Of a DNA stretch of 54,174 nt, positions 25,822-34,966 are shown one piece after another. The stretch is taken from assembly GCA_024398785.1 (NCBI GenBank), contig JAKSIO010000013.1:1-54174 (forward strand), read 5' to 3'. The notes below the pieces were generated by a model. That model worked only from the letters and a program-made list of their open reading frames with translations, was not told the origin of the DNA and made no database searches. Positions within the stretch are counted from its first letter, which is position 1. Each line of letters begins with the position of its first letter. A program made the position numbers and the translations under genes. The DNA comes from Bacteroidaceae bacterium (lineage in GTDB: Bacteria; Bacteroidota; Bacteroidia; Bacteroidales; Bacteroidaceae).

Positions 25822-27528
25822 TTATTTCAATGTTTCCAGCTCACGGCGTACAGCCTCAAGTGCGGGAACTATGTGCGGGAATATATGGTCCTGCCCTATT
25901 TCCTTGTCCACACCGAATTTCTTGAGAGTTTTGAGCACATCAGGATTGACACCAGACAACACCACAATTATGCCACGTTCTTTTGTGCGCTGACACAATG
26001 AACGCAAGTTGTTTATGCCGGTTGAATCAATGAACGGAACCTTGCGCATACGGATTATACGTATCCTGGTTTCGTTCTTGCGGTTTATGCAGATATCTTC
26101 AATCTTGCTTGCAAGTCCAAAGAAGAACGGACCGTTGATTTCATATACGTCGACACCCTTCGGAATGTCAAGACGGTACGTATCGTTCATCTGATCTTTT
26201 TCCTCGTCTTCGGTCGATGTCAGAGTATCCAGTTCCTTTACCTGCGATGTCTGCATAACGCGGCGTATGAACAGCACAATTGCCAGCAGAACACCGAATT
26301 CGATTGCAACCGTAAGATCAATGATGACTGTAAGCAGGAATGTGAATATGAGAACGGTCACATCGGCCTTATCGCCACGCAGCAGATAGCGGAATGTGCG
26401 CCAGCCGCTCATGTTGTAGGCAACAATAACCAGAATTGAAGCAAGACAGCTGAGAGGAATGTATACTGCATAAGGCATAAGGAACAGATAGATAAGCAGC
26501 AGGACAATTGCATGCACCATACCTGTAACGGGAGATTTTCCACCGTTATTGATGCTCGCCATTGTACGTGCAATGGCGCCGGTTGCAGGAATACCGCCAA
26601 AGAGCGGAGTAATGATATTGGCTATACCCTCGCCTATCAGCTCTGTATTGGAGTTATGGTTGCGGCCGGTAACACCGTCTGCAACCATAGCGGCAAGCAG
26701 GCTTTCAATTGCACACAATATTGCAATTGTGAAGGCAGGCTGTGCCAGATGCTTTACGGTTTCTATTGTAATTTCAGGAGCATGCGGAGTTGGGAATGCC
26801 ATTCCTCCTGCAAGTTCAGGGAACTTTGTTCCTATTGTTGCAAGTTCAACGCCCCACACTTTGTTCAAAACCAGACCGGCTGCTGTTATTACAATAAGCG
26901 CAATCAGTGAGCCCGGAATTTTTTTGATAAACTTTTGCCAGACAATAATTACAAGCAGACCGGCACAACTCATTGCAAACTCAGTCCAGTTGATATCTTT
27001 CAAATGTGTAAAATAATAACCCCATTGTCCAAGGAAATTGGCTGGCATATCGGTTGCTGTAAGTCCTAAAAAGTCTTTTACCTGTGTTGTAAAGATTGTT
27101 ACGGCAATACCTGCAGTAAAGCCTACCACAATAGGATATGGTATAAAGCGGATAACTGCACCCAAACGGAACAGGCCCATCAGAATAAGAATAACGCCCG
27201 CCATTATGGTAGCCACAATAAGTCCGTCCATTCCATATTGCGCCACAATACCAGCAACAATAACTATAAACGCACCCGTGGGTCCGCCGATAAGGAAATC
27301 GGAACCTCCAAAGAAAGAAATTAAAAAACCGGCAACGATGGCTGTGATAAGTCCCTGTGCAGGAGTAACTCCGCTGGCAATACCAAAGGCTATTGCCAAA
27401 GGCAAAGCTATAATACCTACAATAACTCCCGCCAATAAGTCAGATGCTAATTTCTTTGAATCGTAATTGTCTTTTTTGAACAGTCCCCAGAGTTTGGGAT
27501 AAAAGACAGACTTGAGTTTGAATTCCAT
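25822..27528 (-). CDS. SulP-family anion transporter with STAS domain
   Basis: 568 residues from the chosen start (MEFKLKSVFYPKLWGLF). About ten to twelve hydrophobic segments span residues 25-430 (LLAGVIVGIIALPLAIAFG; GVTPAQGLITAIVAGFLISF). A C-terminal STAS domain covers about 465-560 (VYEINGPFFFG; VPFIDSTGINNL). The family moves sulfate, bicarbonate or other anions; the substrate is not evident. The frame is open upstream into the tRNA-Arg gene, so that start was rejected. It begins 26 bases below the tRNA-Arg 3' end with no terminator between. Confidence 0.9.
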   Translation of the reverse strand: MEFKLKSVFYPKLWGLFKKDNYDSKKLASDLLAGVIVGIIALPLAIAFGIASGVTPAQGLITAIVAGFLISFFGGSDFLIGGPTGAFIVIVAGIVAQYGMDGLIVATIMAGVILILMGLFRLGAVIRFIPYPIVVGFTAGIAVTIFTTQVKDFLGLTATDMPANFLGQWGYYFTHLKDINWTEFAMSCAGLLVIIVWQKFIKKIPGSLIALIVITAAGLVLNKVWGVELATIGTKFPELAGGMAFPTPHAPEITIETVKHLAQPAFTIAILCAIESLLAAMVADGVTGRNHNSNTELIGEGIANIITPLFGGIPATGAIARTMASINNGGKSPVTGMVHAIVLLLIYLFLMPYAVYIPLSCLASILVIVAYNMSGWRTFRYLLRGDKADVTVLIFTFLLTVIIDLTVAIEFGVLLAIVLFIRRVMQTSQVKELDTLTSTEDEEKDQMNDTYRLDIPKGVDVYEINGPFFFGLASKIEDICINRKNETRIRIIRMRKVPFIDSTGINNLRSLCQRTKERGIIVVLSGVNPDVLKTLKKFGVDKEIGQDHIFPHIVPALEAVRRELETLK

Positions 27529-27554
27529 GTATTGTTTAATAGTAATTTGTCTTG

Positions 27555-27628
27555 TGACTCCGTTGGGACTCAAACCCAAGACCGTCAGAACCGGAATCTG
27601 ATGCTCTATTCAACTGAGCTACGGAGCC
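27555..27628 (-). tRNA. tRNA-Arg (anticodon CCG)
   Basis: On the minus strand acceptor arms GGCTCCG and CGGAGTC pair with one G-T. The anticodon stem TCAGA/TCTGA encloses TTCCGGT, giving anticodon CCG for CGG codons. The T arm GGGTTTGAGTCCC is intact. CCA is not encoded. Confidence 0.95.
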
Positions 27629-27659
27629 AATAACATTCGGGCCCAACCGAATTCGCGTG

Positions 27660-27667
27660 CAAAGTTA
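27660..27667 (-). promoter_or_regulatory. -7 element for tRNA-Arg
   Basis: On the minus strand TAACTTTG matches TAnnTTTG, 31 bases before the tRNA. The -33 position is a poor match. Confidence 0.5.
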
Positions 27668-27698
27668 CTGATTTTTTCTTAAAAATCACTTTTCCTAA

Positions 27699-27729
27699 TT
27701 TGTATTCATCTTAAATTGTATTAACTTTG
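27699..27729 (+). promoter_or_regulatory. Promoter of asnA
   Basis: TTTG (27699-27702), a 19-base spacer and TAACTTTG (27722-27729). The start codon follows 32 bases later. It lies back to back with the tRNA-Arg promoter. Confidence 0.75.
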
Positions 27730-27761
27730 CCGCTCTAAATAACCGCTAGAACATAGACAAA

Positions 27762-28799
27762 ATGAGCGTTTTGCAGATTCCAAACAAGTATCAGACCAAG
27801 CTCTCTCTTCAGGAAACCGAACATGGCATCAAGCTGATTAAGGATATTTTTCAGCAGAGTCTTTCTACAGCCTTACGTTTAAGAAGGGTTACTGCCCCTC
27901 TTTTTGTATTGTCTGGACGCGGCATCAACGATGATCTCAGCGGTACCGAGCGTGCTGTTAAATTCCCGATTAAGGATTTAGGCGATGCCCAGGCTGAAGT
28001 TGTTCACTCACTTGCCAAATGGAAACGTCTTACACTGGCTGAATACGGAATCAAACCAGGTTACGGTTTATACACTGATATGAATGCAATCCGAGCAGAC
28101 GAGGAACTGGACAACATTCACTCTCTCTATGTTGACCAGTGGGATTGGGAGCGCACCATTACAGAGGCTGACCGCAACATTGATTTTCTTAAGGAGGTTG
28201 TCAACAAGATATATGCAGCAATGCTCCAGACAGAATACCTTATTAACGAAAATTACCCTGTTCTTAAACCTATGCTGGCGGAAAAGATACATTTCATTCA
28301 CTCACAGGAACTGCTTGACATGTATCCTGACAAAACTGCCAAGGAGAGAGAATATCTTATTACAAAAAAATACGGTTCTGTATTTATTATAGGTATCGGT
28401 GGCAAGTTGAGCAATGGAGAACAGCACGATTTGCGTGCACCGGATTATGACGATTGGAGTACTCCAAACAAGGATGGTTTCTTTGGTTTGAACGGAGATT
28501 TGCTGGTATGGAACAGCGTGCTCGAAAACTCTCTTGAGCTCTCTTCAATGGGTATCCGTGTAGACAAAGCTGCAATGCTCAGACAACTTGAAATATGTAA
28601 TGCCACCAACCGCAAAGAGTTATACTTCCACAAGTGCCTGCTTTCAGACCAGTTACCGCTTAGTATAGGTGGTGGTATAGGTCAGTCAAGATTGTGTATG
28701 CTGTTGTTGCAAAAGGCACATATCGGAGAAATCCAGGCAAGTATCTGGCCAGACGAGCATAGAGAGGAATGCCGCAAAGCAGGAATTCCGTTGATTTAA
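27762..28799 (+). CDS. asnA: Aspartate-ammonia ligase
   Basis: Makes asparagine from aspartate and ammonia with ATP. 345 residues, related in fold to class II aspartyl-tRNA synthetases. Recognisable segments are GRGINDDLSGTERAVKF, VDQWDWERTI, LRAPDYDDWS and the C-terminal GGGIGQSRLCMLLL. It has its own promoter. The ung gene follows 40 bases later. Confidence 0.96.
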   Translation: MSVLQIPNKYQTKLSLQETEHGIKLIKDIFQQSLSTALRLRRVTAPLFVLSGRGINDDLSGTERAVKFPIKDLGDAQAEVVHSLAKWKRLTLAEYGIKPGYGLYTDMNAIRADEELDNIHSLYVDQWDWERTITEADRNIDFLKEVVNKIYAAMLQTEYLINENYPVLKPMLAEKIHFIHSQELLDMYPDKTAKEREYLITKKYGSVFIIGIGGKLSNGEQHDLRAPDYDDWSTPNKDGFFGLNGDLLVWNSVLENSLELSSMGIRVDKAAMLRQLEICNATNRKELYFHKCLLSDQLPLSIGGGIGQSRLCMLLLQKAHIGEIQASIWPDEHREECRKAGIPLI

Positions 28800-28839
28800 G
28801 TCATTAGAATTCATCACAGAATACAAATACCAAGAAAGC

Positions 28840-29502
28840 ATGAAAGTCAGGATAGAGAGTAGCTGGGAACAGATTCTTCAACCGGAATTTGACAGTCCCT
28901 ATTTCGAAAGACTGACCAGTTTTGTCAAGCAGGAATATGCCACATCAACCATATATCCGCCGGGAAACAAAATTTTCAATGCATTTGACCTGTGTCCGTT
29001 CAATAAGGTTAAGGTAGTAATAATAGGTCAGGATCCGTATCACGAACCTAATCAAGCCTGCGGTCTCTGTTTTTCTGTAACTGACAATGTTCAGCAGCCG
29101 CCATCGCTTAAAAATATATTCAAAGAACTGCATAATGATATAGGGAAACCCATACCTGAGTCCGGAGATTTGACACATTGGGCCAGACAGGGAGTCTTAC
29201 TGTTAAACGCAACTCTTACAGTAAGAGCACACCAGGCAGGTTCCCATCAAGGGAAAGGCTGGGAAGAGTTTACCGATGCCGTCATCAAGAAACTTGCCAC
29301 AGAACGTACAGGACTTGTTTTCATTCTTTGGGGAGCATACGCACAGAAAAAAGGTGCATTTATAGACCGCAGCAAACATCTTGTCCTGCAGTCGGCCCAC
29401 CCTTCTCCATTATCGGCATACAACGGGTTCTTTGGGTGTCATCATTTCAGTCAGACAAACAAATGGCTGATAGACCACGGGATAGAACCCATCAACTGGT
29501 AA
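28840..29502 (+). CDS. ung: Uracil-DNA glycosylase, family 1
   Basis: Cuts uracil out of DNA to start base excision repair. 220 residues with the catalytic-water motif GQDPYHEPNQACGLCFSV near residue 63, the uracil-binding LLLNATLTV, and the DNA-insertion loop HPSPLSAYNGFFGC near the C terminus. All key family residues appear intact. Confidence 0.97.
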   Translation: MKVRIESSWEQILQPEFDSPYFERLTSFVKQEYATSTIYPPGNKIFNAFDLCPFNKVKVVIIGQDPYHEPNQACGLCFSVTDNVQQPPSLKNIFKELHNDIGKPIPESGDLTHWARQGVLLLNATLTVRAHQAGSHQGKGWEEFTDAVIKKLATERTGLVFILWGAYAQKKGAFIDRSKHLVLQSAHPSPLSAYNGFFGCHHFSQTNKWLIDHGIEPINW

Positions 29503-29527
29503 GCAACACTAATAACAATATAACAAT

Positions 29528-30214
29528 ATGAAAAAAAAATCTATTCTCAATGAAAAAACAGCAACGATTATCAATCTGATTCTATTTCTCGGTTACATAG
29601 CAGTAACGCCTTTGACAGAAAGTACAAACACAAAAGTTATTCAGATAATCTGGGGAATTTTATGCTGCTTTACATTCATATGTACATTGATGCCATTGCA
29701 TTCAAGTTTCAAAAGAATTGTTGAGACAAATGCAGATGTACCTCCAAGCCATAAATATTTCTTCTCAGAAAACAGTCCAATTATCAGAGAAGATACAGTT
29801 GCTTATAAAAAAGGTAACAGTTTCCCCATCAGCATAGAGGAAATTGCATACAAGCCCAAGATAGAGCCAATGGGTAAAATGGATATATGCTTTGTTGAAA
29901 GTATCATAAAATGCGTCAGCAACAGTCTGTCAAAGGGATATACAGTAAAAGCCCTATCACTTGATCTGGGCATTGACCGCGCAAAATTGTACAGAATAAT
30001 TCAAGGCATATATAATTGTACACCGAACGATTTCATTATCGCAATCAAAATGGCATATGCTGCACGACAACTCAAATCTCCCGGTAGCACATTAAGAGAC
30101 ACTGTCTACTACGTAGGTATGGAAGAAAACACCACCGCCTTTGTAAGATATTTCAAGAGATTATACAAACACACACCTGCGGAATACCAGAAAATGCATG
30201 TCAATACCAATTGA
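29528..30214 (+). CDS. Membrane-anchored AraC-type DNA-binding protein
   Basis: 228 residues. Two hydrophobic segments near the N terminus (about 14-32, IINLILFLGYIAVTPL, and 38-57, VIQIIWGILCCFTFICTLMP) are followed by a linker. A C-terminal AraC-like helix-turn-helix domain lies at about 125-225 (LSLDLGIDRAKLYRIIQG; FVRYFKRLYKHTPAEYQKM). It may act at the inner membrane, sensing through the short N-terminal part. The target is unknown. Its 3' end overlaps the converging lptD end by 14 bases. Confidence 0.78.
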   Translation: MKKKSILNEKTATIINLILFLGYIAVTPLTESTNTKVIQIIWGILCCFTFICTLMPLHSSFKRIVETNADVPPSHKYFFSENSPIIREDTVAYKKGNSFPISIEEIAYKPKIEPMGKMDICFVESIIKCVSNSLSKGYTVKALSLDLGIDRAKLYRIIQGIYNCTPNDFIIAIKMAYAARQLKSPGSTLRDTVYYVGMEENTTAFVRYFKRLYKHTPAEYQKMHVNTN

Positions 30215-32969
30215 CATATGCTCCCGACGAGCTGCGTTTCTTTAGTTTAAGCATATCGGCCAGCATTCTTGAATTGGCCTGAACTGTAATATTGTATGAA
30301 ACAATAGGCTTTAATACCACACTTGCAGACATATTGAAACAGTGCAAGTCGCGGTTTATACTCATTGTGGTTGTTGAAAAATCATGCATTGTAAAATCCC
30401 AACCCGAAGAGAATGAGATATTCCATTTGTTGGTCAGTTTTATATTTCCTGAAAAGTTCATACTATGCGTAAATGCGAACGGATACCGCATTCTGACGGT
30501 ATCCAGTTTTCCTGACGTATTCTCGCGCATAGTGATACCATAAGAAACAGATAAGGACCATGGCAGCTTATATTCTGTGTAACCATCCTCATCCACTTTC
30601 GCAGATGATTTACTACCGCTGTCTGAAGAACCTTTTGAAGAAGAGTTATTCTTGGAATCAGCGCCATCCGAATCAGTATCATCTTCTGAAGCACCATATT
30701 TCCGTTCTTCACGACGTTTCTTCATGTCAGCCAGTTTTCCTTTCCAGTCCTTTATTGTATTGTTTGAGAATGTATAGGAAAGGTTCTGGCTCATTCCCTG
30801 GAAACGGCCAAAACGTCCGTAAGACCACTCTGTTCTGTCGCCCACATAAACTCTCCCGTTTTTATCAAATTCATATGCATACGTAGCCCATGTCGCATTG
30901 AAACTGAATGTATAGCTCTTTGTCAGTTTAAGTCTCAATCGGGTACTGAGATTACTCCATGGTTTAGTTTTTGCAGCAAGATTATAAGACAATGAACCGC
31001 CAAGTTCGTCTATCAGACTTACCTTCTTAGTTTTGGTTGGGTCACGTTTATCGCGAACTTTCATCTCAACGTTGTTGGAAACGCTCAGTGACACACTTCC
31101 GGTTTTGCCCTTACTTGGCACACCATACATCAGGCCCTGATATGGAGAGTATTCAACAGTTCTGCATTCACCGTTTTCATCAGTATAGGTGTATGTATCA
31201 TAGTATCCGTATCTGGACGCTGAAAAATCAGGAGCATAACTGAAACTTACCGAAGGAGTAAACAGATGGCGGACCATTATCAGACGTTCACCGAACACCT
31301 TCTGCCACAATTTTGTAGGTTGGTACATTCCGTACAATTTTGTATTGGCGGTCACACTCATATTCCAGTTGGCTACACGGTAAAATCCATAGACAGTATC
31401 TCTCTGAACGGCCATGTCGTCATAGTTCCAACTTTGATTGATCTTGTGCGAATACCACCTTGAAGTATAGCTGATTGAAGGCGATATATTGATATAATTG
31501 AACAACTGGAATGTGGCACTGACAGGAATTGAATGGCGCATACCGTTGGTCCAATCCGATATCAGGTTTTTCTGGAACAATTCCTTATCCTTGGATACCA
31601 CACTGTTTGACAGGGTTCCTGTATAAGAGAATGAGATTTTTTCCCACCATTTGGTTTCACCCATAGCCTTCTTGCGCTTGAACGGATATATTTTGTTCAG
31701 GGCTATACTCAGAGATGGCAATGTCATTGATATGGTCGAGTCTTTCATGTTCTGGGACAGGTTTGCCGATGCGGATATTGAAAGTCCTATACTCGGGAAT
31801 GTCCTTGAATAACTCACACTTGATGTTCTTGTACTTTGCGATGTCAACGCCGGATTATACAGAGAGGACAGGTTTGAACGCTCATAACTGCTTGTAGCAA
31901 AGTTTACACTGGCTGAAAAGTTCCTGTTGGGATTGGCTTTGGCATCCTGTCTGTGAGACCAGCGCAATTTAAAGTCCTTGCTTACAGCATAGTCCGGCAT
32001 ATTCTTTTCTCCGGTCTTTGTTACAAGATAGCTGGCAAAGAAGTTACCGCTGAACTTGTATCTGACTTTATAATTGCTTTCAGCTGACACACCCCACGAA
32101 CCTTTTGTAAAGACTTCGCCCAGCAATTTCAAATCAGCCCTGTCGGAAATGGCAAAATAATAACCGCCGTCCTTCAAATAGAATCCGCGGGACATTTCAT
32201 CGCCATAACTCGGTATTATAACTCCGCTTGAATAGTTGCTTTGGGTAAATGGGAAAAATCCGAACGGAACTACAACCGGAAGGGGGACACCCATAGCTTC
32301 CAGATATGCAGGGCCGAACACAACGTCCTTGTCAGGTCTGATTTTAGCACGTGTGATACGCAAACCAAAGTGAGGATCTTCGTGGTCGGGACATGTGGTG
32401 TATATGGCATTTTTTACATAATAAACTTCCGACGTATCTTTTTTGGCATCGGCACTGGTCATATAACCGTCTCCCTGCTGAGTCACAATCTCACGGATAT
32501 ATCCCTTTCTGGTCCGGAAATTATAACTCATGCTGTTTGAATTGTAAGGAGTGGCCCCGTCCTTAAAAACAGGAGCATCATCAACCGTTTTTCCAAGAGA
32601 GTCCTTCTTTCCGTCAGCATACACAAGACTGCTGTCCAACTGCATCTTTATAGTATATGAGTCCAGCTCTATATTCTGGTACTTTACAACACTCTTGCCG
32701 TATAAAGAAGCCATTCCGCCAAAATCCCATACCGTGGAATCATTGGACTCATAAAAGACAGGATCATCAAGAAAACTGCTTTGTTCAGCTTTGGACTGCG
32801 CCAAAGAGTCTTTTATTGCGGCCATCTTTTTTTCACGCACGCTCAAAGCCGTATCCTGAACCTCAGAAACTGTAAGGGAATCCGTTTGTGAGTACGAATA
32901 CAACGGCACAGACAGCAAAACAGCCGTCATGAACAACATTGCCATATGTATTCTCTTCAATCTAATCAC
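30201..32969 (-). CDS. lptD: LptD-like outer-membrane lipopolysaccharide assembly protein
   Basis: About 920 residues. After a signal sequence (MAMLFMTAVLLSVPLYSYSQ preceded by RLKRIH) comes an OstA-type periplasmic domain (about 85-230: SVVKYQNIELDSYTIKMQ; YYVKNAIYTTCPDHEDPHF) and a long beta-barrel domain. A Ser/Lys-rich loop sits near residues 765-800. It is the Bacteroidetes form of the protein that places lipopolysaccharide in the outer leaflet. Start is uncertain: TTG 32993, GTG 32969 and ATG 32945 are in frame. I took the GTG because it gives the signal a basic start. Confidence 0.88.
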   Translation of the reverse strand: MIRLKRIHMAMLFMTAVLLSVPLYSYSQTDSLTVSEVQDTALSVREKKMAAIKDSLAQSKAEQSSFLDDPVFYESNDSTVWDFGGMASLYGKSVVKYQNIELDSYTIKMQLDSSLVYADGKKDSLGKTVDDAPVFKDGATPYNSNSMSYNFRTRKGYIREIVTQQGDGYMTSADAKKDTSEVYYVKNAIYTTCPDHEDPHFGLRITRAKIRPDKDVVFGPAYLEAMGVPLPVVVPFGFFPFTQSNYSSGVIIPSYGDEMSRGFYLKDGGYYFAISDRADLKLLGEVFTKGSWGVSAESNYKVRYKFSGNFFASYLVTKTGEKNMPDYAVSKDFKLRWSHRQDAKANPNRNFSASVNFATSSYERSNLSSLYNPALTSQSTRTSSVSYSRTFPSIGLSISASANLSQNMKDSTISMTLPSLSIALNKIYPFKRKKAMGETKWWEKISFSYTGTLSNSVVSKDKELFQKNLISDWTNGMRHSIPVSATFQLFNYINISPSISYTSRWYSHKINQSWNYDDMAVQRDTVYGFYRVANWNMSVTANTKLYGMYQPTKLWQKVFGERLIMVRHLFTPSVSFSYAPDFSASRYGYYDTYTYTDENGECRTVEYSPYQGLMYGVPSKGKTGSVSLSVSNNVEMKVRDKRDPTKTKKVSLIDELGGSLSYNLAAKTKPWSNLSTRLRLKLTKSYTFSFNATWATYAYEFDKNGRVYVGDRTEWSYGRFGRFQGMSQNLSYTFSNNTIKDWKGKLADMKKRREERKYGASEDDTDSDGADSKNNSSSKGSSDSGSKSSAKVDEDGYTEYKLPWSLSVSYGITMRENTSGKLDTVRMRYPFAFTHSMNFSGNIKLTNKWNISFSSGWDFTMHDFSTTTMSINRDLHCFNMSASVVLKPIVSYNITVQANSRMLADMLKLKKRSSSGAYVNWY

Positions 32970-32998
32970 TGATATCTGCAGTGTATGCTTCAAATTTG

Positions 32999-33030
32999 CA
33001 AAGGTACTACTTTTACTTTGTAGTTACAAT
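32999..33030 (-). promoter_or_regulatory. Promoter of lptD
   Basis: On the minus strand ATTG (33027-33030), a 20-base spacer and TACCTTTG (32999-33006). It overlaps the last codons of the upstream HD gene, so lptD can be expressed separately from it. Confidence 0.6.
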
Positions 33031-33578
33031 AAGATTTGAGTCCATTTGTTAAAATAAGAGACAGTTTGTTCACCGAATTTCTGCAGACTGCGTATGGCTT
33101 GTTGAACCGATTTTTCTTCATCCGGCTTTGACTTTGAAAAAAATTTATCGGCAAAACACACAACAATTTCTTCCGGAGTTTCAGGAACAAAGTCCTGATG
33201 CGGTAAAGGAAGATTCTCCGCCTCAATCTGTTCTTTGGTCAATCCTGTACCTGTATGACGGCAAGCCACTCTGGCATGACGCGTCAGATCAAGACTATGG
33301 GTTTTACCGTATTCTTCCAAAAGCAATGCACCCAGATACCCGTGACAGATATACGGTTCTGTTCCGTAACAGAAGATTGAAGGGGCATCGGTCTTAAAGA
33401 TACCTATATCGTGCAACATGGCTCCTTCATACAGAAAGGGAATGTCCAAATGCAGTTCCGGGTGTTTATTAGCAATGGAAAGAGCCTTCTCAGCCACTCT
33501 GTTGCTATGATTCAGAAGCAGTTCCTTCAATTTTGCATTATCACCGTAGTAGTGGTTTATTATTGTTAACGGGTCCAT
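33024..33578 (-). CDS. HD-domain phosphohydrolase-like protein
   Basis: 184 residues. The HD signature is visible: H in LNHSNRVAEKALSIA, HD in LYEGAMLHDIGI (about residue 55), and later HARVACRHTGTGLTKEQIEAE. Such proteins are metal-dependent phosphohydrolases, often on nucleotides; the substrate is unknown. The gene lies upstream of lptD on the same strand and divergent from the amidase gene. Confidence 0.8.
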   Translation of the reverse strand: MDPLTIINHYYGDNAKLKELLLNHSNRVAEKALSIANKHPELHLDIPFLYEGAMLHDIGIFKTDAPSIFCYGTEPYICHGYLGALLLEEYGKTHSLDLTRHARVACRHTGTGLTKEQIEAENLPLPHQDFVPETPEEIVVCFADKFFSKSKPDEEKSVQQAIRSLQKFGEQTVSYFNKWTQILL

Positions 33579-33679
33579 ACGCTTTTACTGTTTATAACCA
33601 TGTAAAGGTACTCTATTCCATTGTTTTACCATGTTATTTCACTCAAAAAAAATCAACAATTTCTATAGACGCAAGAATG

Positions 33680-33711
33680 CTTGTTTTTTACATCATTTTT
33701 TATTACCTTTG
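33680..33711 (+). promoter_or_regulatory. Promoter of the amidase gene
   Basis: CTTG (33680-33683), a 20-base spacer and TACCTTTG (33704-33711). The start codon follows 17 bases later. Confidence 0.6.
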
Positions 33712-33728
33712 TAATATAATAGTGACTA

Positions 33729-34958
33729 ATGAAAGCAAGAAACATTCTCATATTGGCAATTGTATTACTCGGGATACTTGTAAATAACCCGATATTTGCC
33801 GCAGAACAGTTCGTATTGGTAATCGATGCCGGCCACGGAGGAAAGGATCCAGGCGCAGTAAGCGGGAAAAACTACGAAAAAGATGTTAATCTGGCCGTAG
33901 CACAACGTGCAGGCGCACTTATCGCCGCAAACTGCAAGGACGTCAAAATAGTATACACAAGAAAAGACGACCGTTTCATTGAGCTCAACAAACGTGCGGA
34001 CATCGCCAACAAAGCCAATGCTGACCTTTTCATCTCAATCCATTGCAATTCGGCAGACAACAAGAGTGCACGCGGTACCGAAACATACCTTCTTGGATCA
34101 GACCCCAAACGTACCAATGACAATCTGAATGTAGCTATGGCAGAAAACAAGGCCATATTATACGAGAGTGATTACAAAACCAATTATGCCGGATATGATC
34201 CGAACAGCCCCGAAAGTATGATTATTTTTGAATTCATGCAAAGTGAATATCAGAAAGAGAGTCTAAGAATGGCGCAACTTGTTCAGGATCAGCTAACTCT
34301 TTATGCAAAAAGACCTAACAGAGGTGTAAAACAGGCAGGATTTCTGGTTTTGTGGAAAAGCGCCATGCCAAGCATTCTTATTGAACTCGGATACCTTTCA
34401 AATGTTGATGAGTGCAAATACATGGTTTCAAAGAAAGGTGTTGAAGAGTTGGCACAAAGCATATACCGCGGTTTCAAGAAATATCTTGCCGAAGTGAAAG
34501 CACGCCAGGTTCAGATTGTACCTGCTGCGCCTGCAAAACCGGAGCAGACAAAACCAGTTGCTGCGCCTGCCGCTGCAAAACAGTCCACTACCGCAAAACA
34601 GCCTGCCACTGTACAACAGCCTCAACAGACAGAGCAAAGCAAGACAACACCGGCAAATCCAAAACCGGCAAAACAGGGGCAAACCGCAGCGTCATCCGCT
34701 CCTATATATAAAGTGCAGTTCCTGGCAAGCAGTTCATTGATCAAAACCGGAGACGCACGTCTGCAAGGTCTATCCGGAGCGGATTATTATCAGGACGGGA
34801 CCTTATATAAATATACCGTAGGAGCCACTACAAATTACGCTGAAGCCAGAGAAAAACTTGCAGAAATAAGAAAAATATTCGCAGATGCATTTTTGGTAGC
34901 ATTCAAAGACGGTAAAAGAATTTCCATCAGTCAAGCTGTTGCTGAAACAAACAAATAG
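33729..34958 (+). CDS. N-acetylmuramoyl-L-alanine amidase
   Basis: Cuts the bond between muramic acid and the peptide in the cell wall. 409 residues: signal peptide (1-24), Amidase_3 domain (about 28-250) with zinc ligands in VIDAGHGGKDPG, NYEKDVNLAV and SIHCNSADN, and the catalytic glutamate in ILIELGYLSN. A Pro/Ala/Gln/Lys-rich linker (about 258-325) leads to a C-terminal SPOR-like domain (YKVQFLASSSLIKTGDARL). The domain order suggests a periplasmic division or wall-remodelling enzyme. The MlaD-like gene begins 8 bases after the stop. Confidence 0.93.
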   Translation: MKARNILILAIVLLGILVNNPIFAAEQFVLVIDAGHGGKDPGAVSGKNYEKDVNLAVAQRAGALIAANCKDVKIVYTRKDDRFIELNKRADIANKANADLFISIHCNSADNKSARGTETYLLGSDPKRTNDNLNVAMAENKAILYESDYKTNYAGYDPNSPESMIIFEFMQSEYQKESLRMAQLVQDQLTLYAKRPNRGVKQAGFLVLWKSAMPSILIELGYLSNVDECKYMVSKKGVEELAQSIYRGFKKYLAEVKARQVQIVPAAPAKPEQTKPVAAPAAAKQSTTAKQPATVQQPQQTEQSKTTPANPKPAKQGQTAASSAPIYKVQFLASSSLIKTGDARLQGLSGADYYQDGTLYKYTVGATTNYAEAREKLAEIRKIFADAFLVAFKDGKRISISQAVAETNK

Positions 34959-34966
34959 CTCTTATA

